From: Candidatus Roseilinea sp.
Lineage (GTDB): Bacteria > Chloroflexota > Anaerolineae > J036 > Brachytrichaceae
DNA length: 64,000 bases
Direction of reading: 5' to 3'
NCBI GenBank assembly: GCA_025055235.1
Contig: JANWYN010000109.1
Coordinates: 1-64,000 of the forward strand
Shown here: positions 56,434-64,000 of the stretch, piece after piece
Position numbering within the stretch: the stretch's first letter is position 1
Layout: every line of letters begins with the position of its first letter
Notes under the pieces: generated by a model
Told to the model about the DNA's origin: nothing
Database searches by the model: none
Seen by the model: the letters and a program-made list of their open reading frames with translations, nothing else
Translations under genes and position numbers: made by a program

Positions 56434-58545
56434 TCACTTCTGCTCGGGCTGGGGCGGCTCCTGATCTGGGCCGTTGATGATCTCGGGGGTGAAATTGCCG
56501 ATGCCGCTGCTGATCAGCGTCGGCCCTTCGCTGGCTAGGCTGCCGGCGTCCGCGCCGACGGTCACCGGCGCCGGCTGATGCGACGCGCTGCCGTTCGACG
56601 CGCCGTTGATGATCACCACCGGCTCGTCTTCGGCGACGGGGCCGGCCGTCCCGTTGGCCTCGACGGCGGCCGGGACGGGTTCGTTCAGCAACTGGCCCCC
56701 GCTCTTGCCGTTCCGCATTTCGGCCAGCGTCTGGGCGCGGATGGCCGCCAACGTGCGCGGGATGATCTCCTCTTCCTTGAAGGCCTCCAGGCTCTGGTTG
56801 GCCTCGATGATCTCGACCACTTCTTTGCCGTTCAACGTGTTCTTGGCGAGGAGTTCCTCGGCGAGCGCAGTCACTTCCTTCCAGTGCCGGCGGAGCAGCT
56901 TCTCGGTCACCTGCTCCATCTGCAACCAGTATTTCTCGAGCACATCGTCCTGTGCCATCGCCGAGGCTACGTTTTCGGCGCTGAACGCACCGAAGCGCAT
57001 GGCCATCCGCGGGCCGAAGTAGCCATAGACGGCGAGCTTCCACAGGTTGATCTGCACGTTGCGGTAGTCGCCGGCGGTGGAGGCGAACATCTCGCCGGTG
57101 AGGATCTTCTCTGCAGCGCGACCGGCCAGCGCCACGATGATGTCGTAGGCGTAGCGCATCACCGGCTCGATGTGTTGATCCACCGTGTCCACCGGCATCA
57201 CGTGGCCCTGCGCGCCGGTGGAGAGGCGCACGATCGTGGCGCGCACGATCTTCTGGTCAGGCATGACGTAGTACTGTGCCACAGCATGGCCGGCCTCATG
57301 ATAGGCCAGCACGCGCCGCTGCGACTCCTCCATCTCTTCCACCGGCGTCTCAATGCCGACCGTCTGCTCCATGAAGGCTTTGTCAATGTCCTTCTGGCTC
57401 ACCTTCTTGCGGCCGTCGAAGAACGCCAGGCGGACAGCGTCTTTGGTGATCGCGCCGGCGATGTCGGCAGGCGTCATGCCGGCGGTGTCGGCCACGATCG
57501 CTTCGACGTCCACCGTATCGTCGTGCTGGATCTTGTTCAGGTAGCCCTGGATGATCAGCCGGCGGCTGGCGCGGTCGGGCGCTTCCACGGCGATCTTCGT
57601 GTCTAACCGGCCGGAGCGGGTGAGCGCCGGGTCGAGCACATCGGGCCGGTTTGTGCTGCCCATCCACATGACGTGCCAGTTGCGCTTGGGCCTGTACTCC
57701 CGGCCAAAGAGGCGGTAGACGCGCCGCCAGAACTTCTCGCTGCGCGAGGGCTTGTTCATGCCGTCCATCTGGCTGAGCAGCGTCGAGAGTGCGAACATGC
57801 CCAGGCCGAAGCCGGTGATGCTGCCCATCATCGGGCCGCTGCCGCGCACCCCGCCACGGTTCATGCCGACGGCGTCAATCTCGTCAATGTAGGCCACGCA
57901 TGCGCCGTATTTCTTGGCCAGGTCGCGCGCCCATTTGCAGAAGCGCAGCACCTTCAAAATGTCCATGCCCCAGAACATGCCCTGGAAGCTGGTGCCTTGA
58001 GCGCTGATGAAGGCCATGCCCGATTCGCCGGCAATGGCCTTGGCCAGCATGGTTTTGCCGGTGCCGGGCGGGCCGTACAGCAGCAGGCCGCTGATGTACT
58101 TGCCGCCCATCTTCTCGAATTCCTTGCGGTCGCGCAGCAGGCTCATCCACTGCTTGACCAGCTTGACGAGCTGCGGCTGGCCCCAGTAGTCGTCGAAGGT
58201 GACGGTGGTATCGTCACCAGGGCGGATAATCTCGACCTCGGGGCGTGAAAGGAACCAGAACAGCAAGCCGAACTGCAGCACGATGCTCAACAGCACGGCC
58301 ATGATGCGCAGAGACAGATCTATCGCCAATCCGACGGCGCTGAAGAACATGTTCAGCGACACGTCGTCAATCGTGGCCAGCTGGTAGATCGTGACGCCGA
58401 TGCTGACCAGGATAAAGATCTTGATGAAGCTGCGGATCGCCCGGCGAATGCGATTCGGCCAGCGGTTATAGGGAATGTCGATCTTCTTCTTTTGCTTTTT
58501 AGGTTTAGGATCGGACAAACTCAGTGGGCCGGGAAGGCTCGCCAT
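56434..58545 (-). CDS. FtsH-like membrane AAA+ zinc protease
   Basis: 703 residues. Two N-terminal hydrophobic segments (IRSFIKIFILVSIGVTIYQL and RIMAVLLSIVLQFGLLFWFL), AAA domain with Walker A YGPPGTGKT, Walker B CVAYIDEIDA, second-region SGRLDTKIAVEAPDRASR, then the M41 zinc motif AYHEAGHAVAQYY (HExxH variant HEAGH). The C-terminal ~100 residues are a low-conservation Gly/Pro/Glu-rich tail. The substrate pore region differs from classical FtsH, and the AAA domain has a Gly-rich insert. Family knowledge: quality-control proteolysis of membrane proteins. An AAGGAG ribosome-binding site lies before the ATG at 58545, with a TACAAT about 40 nt upstream. Confidence 0.85.
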   Translation of the reverse strand: MASLPGPLSLSDPKPKKQKKKIDIPYNRWPNRIRRAIRSFIKIFILVSIGVTIYQLATIDDVSLNMFFSAVGLAIDLSLRIMAVLLSIVLQFGLLFWFLSRPEVEIIRPGDDTTVTFDDYWGQPQLVKLVKQWMSLLRDRKEFEKMGGKYISGLLLYGPPGTGKTMLAKAIAGESGMAFISAQGTSFQGMFWGMDILKVLRFCKWARDLAKKYGACVAYIDEIDAVGMNRGGVRGSGPMMGSITGFGLGMFALSTLLSQMDGMNKPSRSEKFWRRVYRLFGREYRPKRNWHVMWMGSTNRPDVLDPALTRSGRLDTKIAVEAPDRASRRLIIQGYLNKIQHDDTVDVEAIVADTAGMTPADIAGAITKDAVRLAFFDGRKKVSQKDIDKAFMEQTVGIETPVEEMEESQRRVLAYHEAGHAVAQYYVMPDQKIVRATIVRLSTGAQGHVMPVDTVDQHIEPVMRYAYDIIVALAGRAAEKILTGEMFASTAGDYRNVQINLWKLAVYGYFGPRMAMRFGAFSAENVASAMAQDDVLEKYWLQMEQVTEKLLRRHWKEVTALAEELLAKNTLNGKEVVEIIEANQSLEAFKEEEIIPRTLAAIRAQTLAEMRNGKSGGQLLNEPVPAAVEANGTAGPVAEDEPVVIINGASNGSASHQPAPVTVGADAGSLASEGPTLISSGIGNFTPEIINGPDQEPPQPEQK

Positions 58546-58641
58546 GAACGAACTCCTTACTCTTCAAATTCGCGTTCTCTGATTGTAGTATTGCCCCAAT
58601 TTGGAACAAGTTAAATTGGTTTAGAGTTTGGTGAGAACATC

Positions 58642-60186
58642 GTGATAATCGTTCTTGGTTTAGGCCCCGGTGACGCAAAACTCCTGACGCGCGAGGCGTG
58701 GGACGTGCTCGGCGCGAGCGCGCGCGTGTACTTGCGGACGCGGCGCCATCCGGCCGTCGCCGGGCTGCCCCCGCATCTCGCCGTGCAGGACTTCGACGCG
58801 CTCTACGACGGCGCGACCAGCTTCGACGACGTATACGCCCGGATCGCCGAGGCGATCATCGCGGTGGCTCAGACGACGCCCGGCGACGTGGTCTATGCCG
58901 TGCCCGGCCACCCGCTCGTCGGCGAAGCCAGCGTGTGGCTGATCCTCCGGCGCGCCCGGCAGCTCGGCATCCCGACCCGCATCGTCAGCGGCCTGAGCTT
59001 CATCGAACCCACGCTGGAAGCTTTGAGTGCTGAGTTCTTCGTTTTGAGTTCAAATCCCGGCTTGACGGCATCAACTCAAACCTCAAACCTCAAACCTCAA
59101 ACCTTTGATCCGCTCGACGGCCTGCAGATCTGCGACGCGCTCGAAATCGCCGCCTTGCATCATCCGCCCTTGAACCCGGACAAGCCGGCGCTGATCGCCC
59201 AGGTCTACTCGCGCGCCGTCGCCTCCGACGTCAAGCTCACGTTGATGAACCAGTACCCGCCGGAGCATCCGGTTTTCGTCGTTCGCGGCGGCTCGAGCGA
59301 CGGCCGCAAGGGGAAGCGCGCCGTGCCACCTTGTCACCTGGTCGCCTTGTCGCAGCTCGACCACGCCGACCGCTTTGACCATTTGACGTCGCTCTACGTG
59401 CCGCCGTTGGCGCAACCCGGCGGCTTCGAATCGCTGCAAGAGACGATCGCCCACCTGCGCGCGCCAGAGGGCTGCCCGTGGGATCGCGAGCAAACGCACG
59501 AGTCGCTGCGCAGCACGCTGCTCGAAGAGGCCTACGAGGTGCTGGCGGCCATTGACGCCGGCGACCTGGAAGCGTTGAAGGAAGAGCTGGGCGACCTGCT
59601 GCTCAACGTGGTGCTGCAAGCGCAGATCGCCACCGAGGCGGAGGAGTTCCGCATGTGCGACGTGATCGCCGCTGTGGACGCCAAGTTGCGGCGCCGGCAT
59701 CCGCACGTGTTCGGCGATGTGGTCGTCAACGACGCCGGCGAGGTCATCGCCAACTGGAACGCCATCAAGCAACAGGAGAAGGCGGCGAAGGGCGAAGAGG
59801 AAGGTTCGGTTCTCGACGGCATCGCGCCGGCGCTGCCTGCGCTGGCCCAGGCGCAGAAGATGGCCCATCGTGCGGAGAAGGCCGGATTTCGCTGGAACAG
59901 CCATGGCGACCGGCTGGCTAAAGTGCGCGAAGAGCTGGAGGAGGCCGCCAACGCCCGCGACGACGCGCACCGCGCCGAGGAGATCGGCGACCTGCTGTTC
60001 ACCATCGCCGACTGGGCCGACGGCTACGGGATTGACGTCGAGACGGCAGCGCGCGAGGCAAATCTGAAGTTTGCCCGCCGCTTCCGCGCGTTAGAGCGGA
60101 TCGTCCGCGAGCGCGGCCTGACGCTGAGCGCGATGAGCCAGGATGAGATGCTGGCGATTTGGCGGGAGATCAAGCAATCGGAATGA
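58642..60186 (+). CDS. mazG: MazG nucleotide pyrophosphohydrolase with N-terminal tetrapyrrole-methylase domain (YabN-like)
   Basis: 514 residues from GTG 58642. Residues 1 to ~215 form the SAM-dependent methylase-like domain (VLGLGPGDAKLLTREAW, YAVPGHPLVGEASV). Two MazG domains follow: LRAPEGCPWDREQTHESLRS ... EEAYEVLAAID ... ELGDLLLNVV (active, E-x2-E...E-x2-D) and EEIGDLLFTIADWA. Family knowledge: hydrolyses NTPs to NMP and PPi, cleaning pools or lowering (p)ppGpp. A repeat tract (59019-59106) encodes an S/T/N/Q-rich insert in the methylase domain. Its stop overlaps the next ATG (ATGA). Confidence 0.92.
   Translation: MIIVLGLGPGDAKLLTREAWDVLGASARVYLRTRRHPAVAGLPPHLAVQDFDALYDGATSFDDVYARIAEAIIAVAQTTPGDVVYAVPGHPLVGEASVWLILRRARQLGIPTRIVSGLSFIEPTLEALSAEFFVLSSNPGLTASTQTSNLKPQTFDPLDGLQICDALEIAALHHPPLNPDKPALIAQVYSRAVASDVKLTLMNQYPPEHPVFVVRGGSSDGRKGKRAVPPCHLVALSQLDHADRFDHLTSLYVPPLAQPGGFESLQETIAHLRAPEGCPWDREQTHESLRSTLLEEAYEVLAAIDAGDLEALKEELGDLLLNVVLQAQIATEAEEFRMCDVIAAVDAKLRRRHPHVFGDVVVNDAGEVIANWNAIKQQEKAAKGEEEGSVLDGIAPALPALAQAQKMAHRAEKAGFRWNSHGDRLAKVREELEEAANARDDAHRAEEIGDLLFTIADWADGYGIDVETAAREANLKFARRFRALERIVRERGLTLSAMSQDEMLAIWREIKQSE
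59019..59106. repeat. 7-bp-period inverted tract inside mazG
   Basis: Left TTTGAGT/TTTGAGT-type and right AACTCAA/ACCTCAA heptamers flank a CCCGGCTTGACGGC centre. Encodes SAEFFVLSSNPG and TSTQTSNLKPQT-like residues with no counterpart in the conserved domain. Confidence 0.82.
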
Positions 60187-61019
60187 AGCTGGCCATCCTC
60201 AGCGACATCCACGGCAACTACCCGGCGCTGCTCAACGTCATCGAGCACGTCGAAGCCTGGCGCCCGGATGTGGTGGTCGTCGCTGGCGATACCGTCAACC
60301 GCGGGCCGCGCTCGGCGGATTGCCTGGCGCTGACGTTGGCCAAGGCGCGCGAGGCCGGCTGGCTGACCGTCATCGGCAATCACGAGGAGTATGTGATCGC
60401 CCAGAGCAAACCGGACTGCCCGACGCACGGCCCGAAAGCCGACATTCAGCGTGCCTCGCGCTGGACGTATGAGCAGTTGAACCGCGACGTATCGGCGCTG
60501 GAGGCAATGCCGTTCGCGCACGACCTGCCGGGCCCGGGCGGCAGCGACGTGCGCATCACGCATGGCTCGATGCTCGGCACGCGCGACGGCGTGTATCCCC
60601 GGACGACCGATGACGAACTCGCGCCGAAGCTGGGGCAGCCGCTGCCGGCGGTGTTCTGCGTCGGGCACACACACCAGCCGCTCACGCGCACGCTGGACGG
60701 CGCGCTGGTCATCAACGCCGGCTCGGTGGGCTTGCCGTTCGACGGCGACTGGCGGTCGAGCTACGCCCAGGTGACCTGGCAGGGCGGCAGGTGGCATGCG
60801 CGCATCGTGCGCTTGGAGTACGACCGGCAGCAAGCCGAGCACGACTTCTGTGAGACCGGCTTCCTGGACGAAGGCGGGCCGCTGGCGCGCGTGATGCTGC
60901 GCGAACTGCAGATCGCCTCGGGGTTAATCTACAGTTGGGCAAAGGAGTTCGAGCAGCCGGTGCTGGACGGCGAGATCACCATCGAGCAGTCCGTCGAACG
61001 CTTCTTGCAGCGGTATTAG
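60183..61019 (+). CDS. Calcineurin-like metallophosphoesterase (YfcE/ApaH-like)
   Basis: 278 residues from ATG 60183. Metal-site motifs in order: LSDIHGNYPALL (D-x-H), VVAGDTVNRGP (GD), VIGNHEEY (GNHE) and VGHTHQP (GHTH). Family knowledge: dinuclear-metal phosphodiesterase or phosphatase. ATGA overlap with mazG suggests translational coupling and a shared role, for example nucleotide clean-up. A cNMP or Ap4A substrate is a guess only. Confidence 0.9.
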   Translation: MKLAILSDIHGNYPALLNVIEHVEAWRPDVVVVAGDTVNRGPRSADCLALTLAKAREAGWLTVIGNHEEYVIAQSKPDCPTHGPKADIQRASRWTYEQLNRDVSALEAMPFAHDLPGPGGSDVRITHGSMLGTRDGVYPRTTDDELAPKLGQPLPAVFCVGHTHQPLTRTLDGALVINAGSVGLPFDGDWRSSYAQVTWQGGRWHARIVRLEYDRQQAEHDFCETGFLDEGGPLARVMLRELQIASGLIYSWAKEFEQPVLDGEITIEQSVERFLQRY

Positions 61020-61060
61020 ATTGCGCGTGGTCGCGGCCTTCTCGAGTGCGGCTACCGCAA

Positions 61061-61066
61061 TAAAAT
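61061..61066 (+). promoter_or_regulatory. TAAAAT -10-like box 6 nt before the creatininase-family gene
   Basis: TAAAAT, six bases, ATG at 61073; no ribosome-binding site. Same spacing as the other predicted leaderless starts. Confidence 0.4.
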
Positions 61067-61072
61067 AAGCCA

Positions 61073-61882
61073 ATGGCGAGAAGCTGGCGCTACGAGGAGC
61101 ATACCTGGCCGGAGATCAAAGAGCGCGTCGCCGAACAGCCCGTCGTTGTGCTGCCGATCGGCGCGGTGGAGGATCACGGCCGGCACATGGCGCTCAACAC
61201 CGACAACGTCATCCTCGAGGGCATCGTCCATGCTGCCGCTCAGCGTGCGCCCGACGACATGATCGTGTTGCCCACCATCCCCTACGGCTTCGACGAGCAC
61301 CACATGGACTTCCCCGGCACGATCAGCATCGGGATGCACACCTTGATAGACTTCGCCAGCGACGTCGCCATCAGCGTGGCGCGTCACGGCTTCACCCACA
61401 TCCTCATCGCCAACGGCCACGGCAGCAACCATGCCATCTGCGATCTGGTGGCGCGCAACGTCGTCATCGCCACCGGCGTGATCTGCGCCAGCATGTCGCC
61501 AAACGCTGCCATAGACCCGACGCTGGCGCAGGACGTGATCGCCGTCGAGCGACGCAGCGGCATGGGCGGCATCGCGCACGCCTGCGAGTACGAGACCAGC
61601 ATGATGCTCTATCTGCGCCCCGACTTGGTAGACATGGCGCTGGCCGAGGCAGACTTCGGCCAGCTCACGCTCAAGTACTTCAACTGGGATCACGGCGAGC
61701 CGAGCGTGCTGAGCTGGCAGGACTGGTGGAGCCGGTTCTCGCGCCACGGCGTGGCCGGCGACGCGACCGTTGCCACAGCGGCGTTCGGCGAGCGCTGTTT
61801 CATGGTCACCGTCGAGCGGTTCATCGAGCTGGTCCGCGAGTTCCGCACCATCCAGATCAAGCCCCGCACCGATCACCATTGA
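61073..61882 (+). CDS. Creatininase-family amidohydrolase
   Basis: 269 residues. PIGAVEDHGRHMALNTDN (metal E and H/D), ANGHGSNHAICD and HACEYETSMMLYL match the creatininase/mycofactocin MftE/FAPy-deformylase superfamily. Family knowledge: metal-dependent ring-opening or peptide hydrolysis; members also act in riboflavin/F420 synthesis (ArfB). The substrate is unknown and neighbours do not help. The NrtR-like gene starts 17 bp after its stop. Confidence 0.88.
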   Translation: MARSWRYEEHTWPEIKERVAEQPVVVLPIGAVEDHGRHMALNTDNVILEGIVHAAAQRAPDDMIVLPTIPYGFDEHHMDFPGTISIGMHTLIDFASDVAISVARHGFTHILIANGHGSNHAICDLVARNVVIATGVICASMSPNAAIDPTLAQDVIAVERRSGMGGIAHACEYETSMMLYLRPDLVDMALAEADFGQLTLKYFNWDHGEPSVLSWQDWWSRFSRHGVAGDATVATAAFGERCFMVTVERFIELVREFRTIQIKPRTDHH

Positions 61883-61899
61883 CGTCTCCCTCACCAATC

Positions 61900-62568
61900 A
61901 TGACCAGGACATCCGACATCTTCGTCACGGTGGACATCGTGATCTTCACCCTCCGCGACGGCGATCTGCAAGTGCTGCTGGTGAAGCGCAAGACGCCGCC
62001 CTTCGAGGGGCGCTGGGCGATCCCGGGCGGCTTCGTGCAGCACGACGAATCGCTCGAGGACGCTGCGGCGCGCGTGCTGTTCGACGAGACCGGCGTGCGC
62101 GGCGTGCACATCGAGCAGCTTTACACCTTCGGCCGGGTAGATCGCGACCCGCGCGGGCGCATGGTGACCGTGGCCTACTTCGCGCTCGTGCCGGCGCCGC
62201 TGGCGCTGCATGCCGGCAACAGCACCAGCGACGCGCAGTGGAAGTCGGTCTATGACCTGCCGGAGATGGCCTTCGACCACGCCGAGATCGTCAACTACGC
62301 GCTCAAGCGGCTGCGCTACAAGCTGGAATACACCGCGGTCGGCTTCCAGTTGTTACCTAAGACGTTCACGCTCAGCCAGTTGCAGAAGGCCTACGAGACG
62401 GTGCTGGGCGAGCGCCTGGACAAGCGCAACTTCCGCCGGCGCATTCTGCAGGCACAGGTGATCGAGGAGACCGGCGAGATGCAGAGCGGCGAAGGCCGCC
62501 CCGCCAAGCTGTATCGCTATCGCGAAGACGCCGTGGCCGAGGTGAAAGCCCGGCGGTTGTTCCCATAA
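61900..62568 (+). CDS. Nudix-fold protein with C-terminal winged helix, NrtR-like regulator
   Basis: 222 residues from ATG 61900. Nudix domain (IPGGFVQHDESLEDAAARVL, FDETGV): the Nudix box is imperfect because the usual R-E-L reads R-V-L, losing one metal-binding Glu. The last ~80 residues (TFTLSQLQKAYETVLG, LDKRNFRRRILQAQVIEETG, GRPAKLYRYR) are a winged helix as in NrtR regulators. Family knowledge: NrtR binds ADP-ribose-type ligands and represses NAD-synthesis or sugar genes. No NAD gene is adjacent. A regulator with a non-catalytic Nudix domain is the most likely reading. Confidence 0.85.
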   Translation: MTRTSDIFVTVDIVIFTLRDGDLQVLLVKRKTPPFEGRWAIPGGFVQHDESLEDAAARVLFDETGVRGVHIEQLYTFGRVDRDPRGRMVTVAYFALVPAPLALHAGNSTSDAQWKSVYDLPEMAFDHAEIVNYALKRLRYKLEYTAVGFQLLPKTFTLSQLQKAYETVLGERLDKRNFRRRILQAQVIEETGEMQSGEGRPAKLYRYREDAVAEVKARRLFP

Positions 62569-62627
62569 GCCTGCCTGAGAACGCGTCTGCCGCCGGCAGG
62601 GTGCCAGTAGCTGATCGCCGGTCACAG

Positions 62628-62672
62628 GGCACGGAACGGCGTCCGTGCCTACGTTTTGCCCCCACACAACCG
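62628..62672. repeat. Dispersed intergenic repeat, diverged copy 3
   Basis: ACGGCGTCCGTGCCTACGTTTTGCCCCC matches blocks of 17707-17762 and 22786-22841. It lies in the gene-poor 62569-62795. Confidence 0.5.
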
Positions 62673-62689
62673 CTTTTTGCGTTCTCGGC

Positions 62690-62741
62690 GATAATTTAAA
62701 TGCCAAAGCACCCGCGACGCCTGTTGCAGGGATGCCCGTGA
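62690..62741 (+). promoter_or_regulatory. GATAAT box and 13-codon mini-ORF upstream of the SRPBCC gene
   Basis: GATAAT (62690-62695) is followed 4 nt later by ATG 62700, which opens a 13-residue frame MPKHPRRLLQGCP ending at 62741. It ends ~55 nt before the SRPBCC start. It may be a leader peptide; it may equally be chance. Confidence 0.3.
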
Positions 62742-62795
62742 CTCCGGGGCTTGGCCATCTCACACCAACCAAATGGATCTTCACGGAGGAGTGCC

Positions 62796-63509
62796 TTGTC
62801 TGATTCGCCTAAGCGCGCGTCGTTTCTCTCGTCGTTTCTGACCACGCTGACGCTGGCCGGCGTGGGCGCGATCGGCGCTTACGTGGCCTTCATCCGCCCT
62901 TGGCATCTGCGCTGGGGCGCCACCGAGGAAGAGGCCAAGCGGCCGCTGCTCGGCGACTCGCTGATCGAAAATGCGAAGTTGCAAGCGACGCACGCCGTCT
63001 CGATCCATGCCCCGCCGGAGGCGATCTGGCCCTGGCTGGTGCAGATGGGCCAGGGGCGCGGCGGCTTCTATAGCTACGAGTGGATCGAACGCCTGCTCGG
63101 CCTCTACCCTAGTAACGCCAACCACATCATCCCGTCGTTGCAAGAGCTGCACGCCGCCGACGCCGTGCCGCTCGCGCCGGACGGCGCCGGGCTGCCGGTG
63201 GACATCGTCGTGCCCAACCGCACGATCGTGATGCACGCCGACGCGCCCATCAAGGCGCGGGTCGCCGTGATGCAAGCTGGCTACTACCGGCGCGTGACCT
63301 GGACGTTTCACCTGGAGCCGATTGACGCGACGAACACCCGGCTGATCGAGCGCTGGCGGGCCGACTGGGAACCGACGCTCTCGAACACCCTCGTCATCCG
63401 TGCATTGCTGGAGCCGGGCGCGTTCATCATGGAACGGCAAATGCTGCTGGGCATCAAGGCGCGCGCCGAGCGCGCCTGGGCGATGCGCGAGCGGACTAAC
63501 GGGCAGTGA
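62796..63509 (+). CDS. SRPBCC-fold membrane-anchored protein
   Basis: 237 residues from TTG 62796, chosen because GGAGGA (62785-62790) lies 5 nt upstream. N-terminal transmembrane segment (FLTTLTLAGVGAIGAYVAFI), then a START/Bet v1-like domain: SIHAPPEAIWPWLVQMGQG, RGGFYSYEWIERLLGLY, RRVTWTFHLEPIDATNTRLI. Family knowledge: ligand-binding helix-grip fold, often hydrophobic ligands. Function unknown. Convergent with the glycosyltransferase at the window end, overlapping by about 14 bp. Confidence 0.8.
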   Translation: MSDSPKRASFLSSFLTTLTLAGVGAIGAYVAFIRPWHLRWGATEEEAKRPLLGDSLIENAKLQATHAVSIHAPPEAIWPWLVQMGQGRGGFYSYEWIERLLGLYPSNANHIIPSLQELHAADAVPLAPDGAGLPVDIVVPNRTIVMHADAPIKARVAVMQAGYYRRVTWTFHLEPIDATNTRLIERWRADWEPTLSNTLVIRALLEPGAFIMERQMLLGIKARAERAWAMRERTNGQ

Positions 63510-64000
63510 GCCGTTCGTAGATCTGCTCCAGCTTTGGCACGATGGCGCCCCAATCGTAGGTTGCCGAGACGAAGCGATAGGCGCTTTCGCCGAGCGCAGC
63601 GCGGTGCGATGGGCTGCGCAACAGTTCGGCCACGGCACTGGCGAACTCCTCCGGCCGGTCGGCCACGATCAATTCGCGCCCTGAAGTTACCGGAAACCCC
63701 TCGCAGCCGAGCGACGTGCTGACAATGGCGCGGCGCATGGCCATCGCCTCGAGCAGCTTGAAGCGCGTGCCGCCCCCGGCCAGTAACGGCGCGATGTACA
63801 CGTCGGCTTGCGCGATGTACGGCCGCACGTCGTCCACCTGCCCGGTCAACACGATGTCCGGATCGGCGCGCAGCGGGTCGAGGCGCGGGCTGGGCTTTTG
63901 GCCGACGACCAGCAGGCGCGCGCGCGGATGCGCCTGCTTCACCGCCGGCCATACGCGCCGGGCGAACCATAGCACCGCATCTACGTTCGGACGGAAGTCC
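63496..64000 (-). CDS. Glycosyltransferase family 4 type, C-terminal part, 5' end beyond window
   Basis: About 168 residues are visible: DFRPNVDAVLWFARRVWPAV, RARLLVVGQKPS, LTGQVDDVRPYIAQADVYIA, PLLAGGGTRFKLLEAMAM (GT-B donor-site E-x7-E-like region) and a GREL/DRPEEFASAV tail. Family knowledge: retaining GT-B sugar transferases using nucleotide sugars. The N-terminal acceptor domain is outside the window, so the acceptor cannot be judged. Confidence 0.85.
   Translation of the reverse strand, partial: DFRPNVDAVLWFARRVWPAVKQAHPRARLLVVGQKPSPRLDPLRADPDIVLTGQVDDVRPYIAQADVYIAPLLAGGGTRFKLLEAMAMRRAIVSTSLGCEGFPVTSGRELIVADRPEEFASAVAELLRSPSHRAALGESAYRFVSATYDWGAIVPKLEQIYERLTAR

Overview
The window is GC-rich bacterial chromosome with tightly packed genes on both strands. 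The gene set suggests a member of the Chloroflexota, probably an Anaerolineae-type lineage: NBR1-type Ig-like extracellular proteins, a DUF5656-like membrane protein, a giant alpha-2-macroglobulin lipoprotein, a fused ECF ATPase, a translin-family protein, and very abundant short-period repeat tracts. This assignment is an inference; there is no rRNA, tRNA or other marker RNA in the window. No CRISPR array, transposase or phage gene was seen.

Layout. 1-7386: end of rlmB, a GT39-like membrane glycosyltransferase, DegV, a GPH sugar symporter, an isoprenylcysteine methyltransferase-like protein and an M20 peptidase. 7383-10771: a frameshifted HepT toxin with its MntA partner, divergent from pyrK; a GxxExxY nuclease-like gene between inverted repeats; pyrC. 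10790-16641: DUF5656-like protein, PfkB kinase, phytol/dolichol kinase-like protein, amidohydrolase, malQ. 16957-24104: a signal-peptidase-like protein without its catalytic dyad, an amino-acid-binding lipoprotein, a B12-dependent diol dehydratase (fused large-medium subunit plus small subunit) and an MBOAT acyltransferase. 24125-35203: SerK/SbnI-like protein, LysM-M23 peptidase, ProS, a DUF433-DUF5615 toxin-antitoxin pair and a thioester-less alpha-2-macroglobulin. 35234-37039: a restriction-modification pair whose NotI-family nuclease is frameshifted. 37237-44714: DUF2085, TlpA, MTA phosphorylase, translin family, CHAD, LytR-CpsA-Psr and HAD proteins. 44748-51028: dcd, argS, SDR, ArgE/DapE-like deacylase, P1 peptidase. 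51064-53945: an ECF transporter (S on one strand; fused A-A' and T on the other). 53953-64000: CPA1 antiporter, patatin, FtsH-like protease, MazG, phosphoesterase, creatininase family, NrtR-like Nudix protein, SRPBCC protein and the end of a GT4 glycosyltransferase.

The most unusual property is a population of about 25 tracts built from degenerate direct repeats of 7, 8 or 9 bp. They sit just after stop codons, between convergent genes, and in frame inside conserved enzymes (argS, pyrC, pyrK, mazG, diol dehydratase, M20 peptidases, the GT39-like protein). Several are two opposed arms forming long imperfect hairpins. At one locus the opposed 9-bp-period arms enclose a gene, the PD-(D/E)XK-like GxxExxY protein, which suggests that the tracts are an element family and not random low complexity. 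A second theme is start codons lying 6-8 nt after a TAnAAT-like -10 box with no ribosome-binding site, as expected for leaderless mRNAs. A third is enzymes that keep their fold signatures but lose catalytic motifs (signal peptidase Ser/Lys, alpha-2-macroglobulin thioester, ArgRS HIGH motif).
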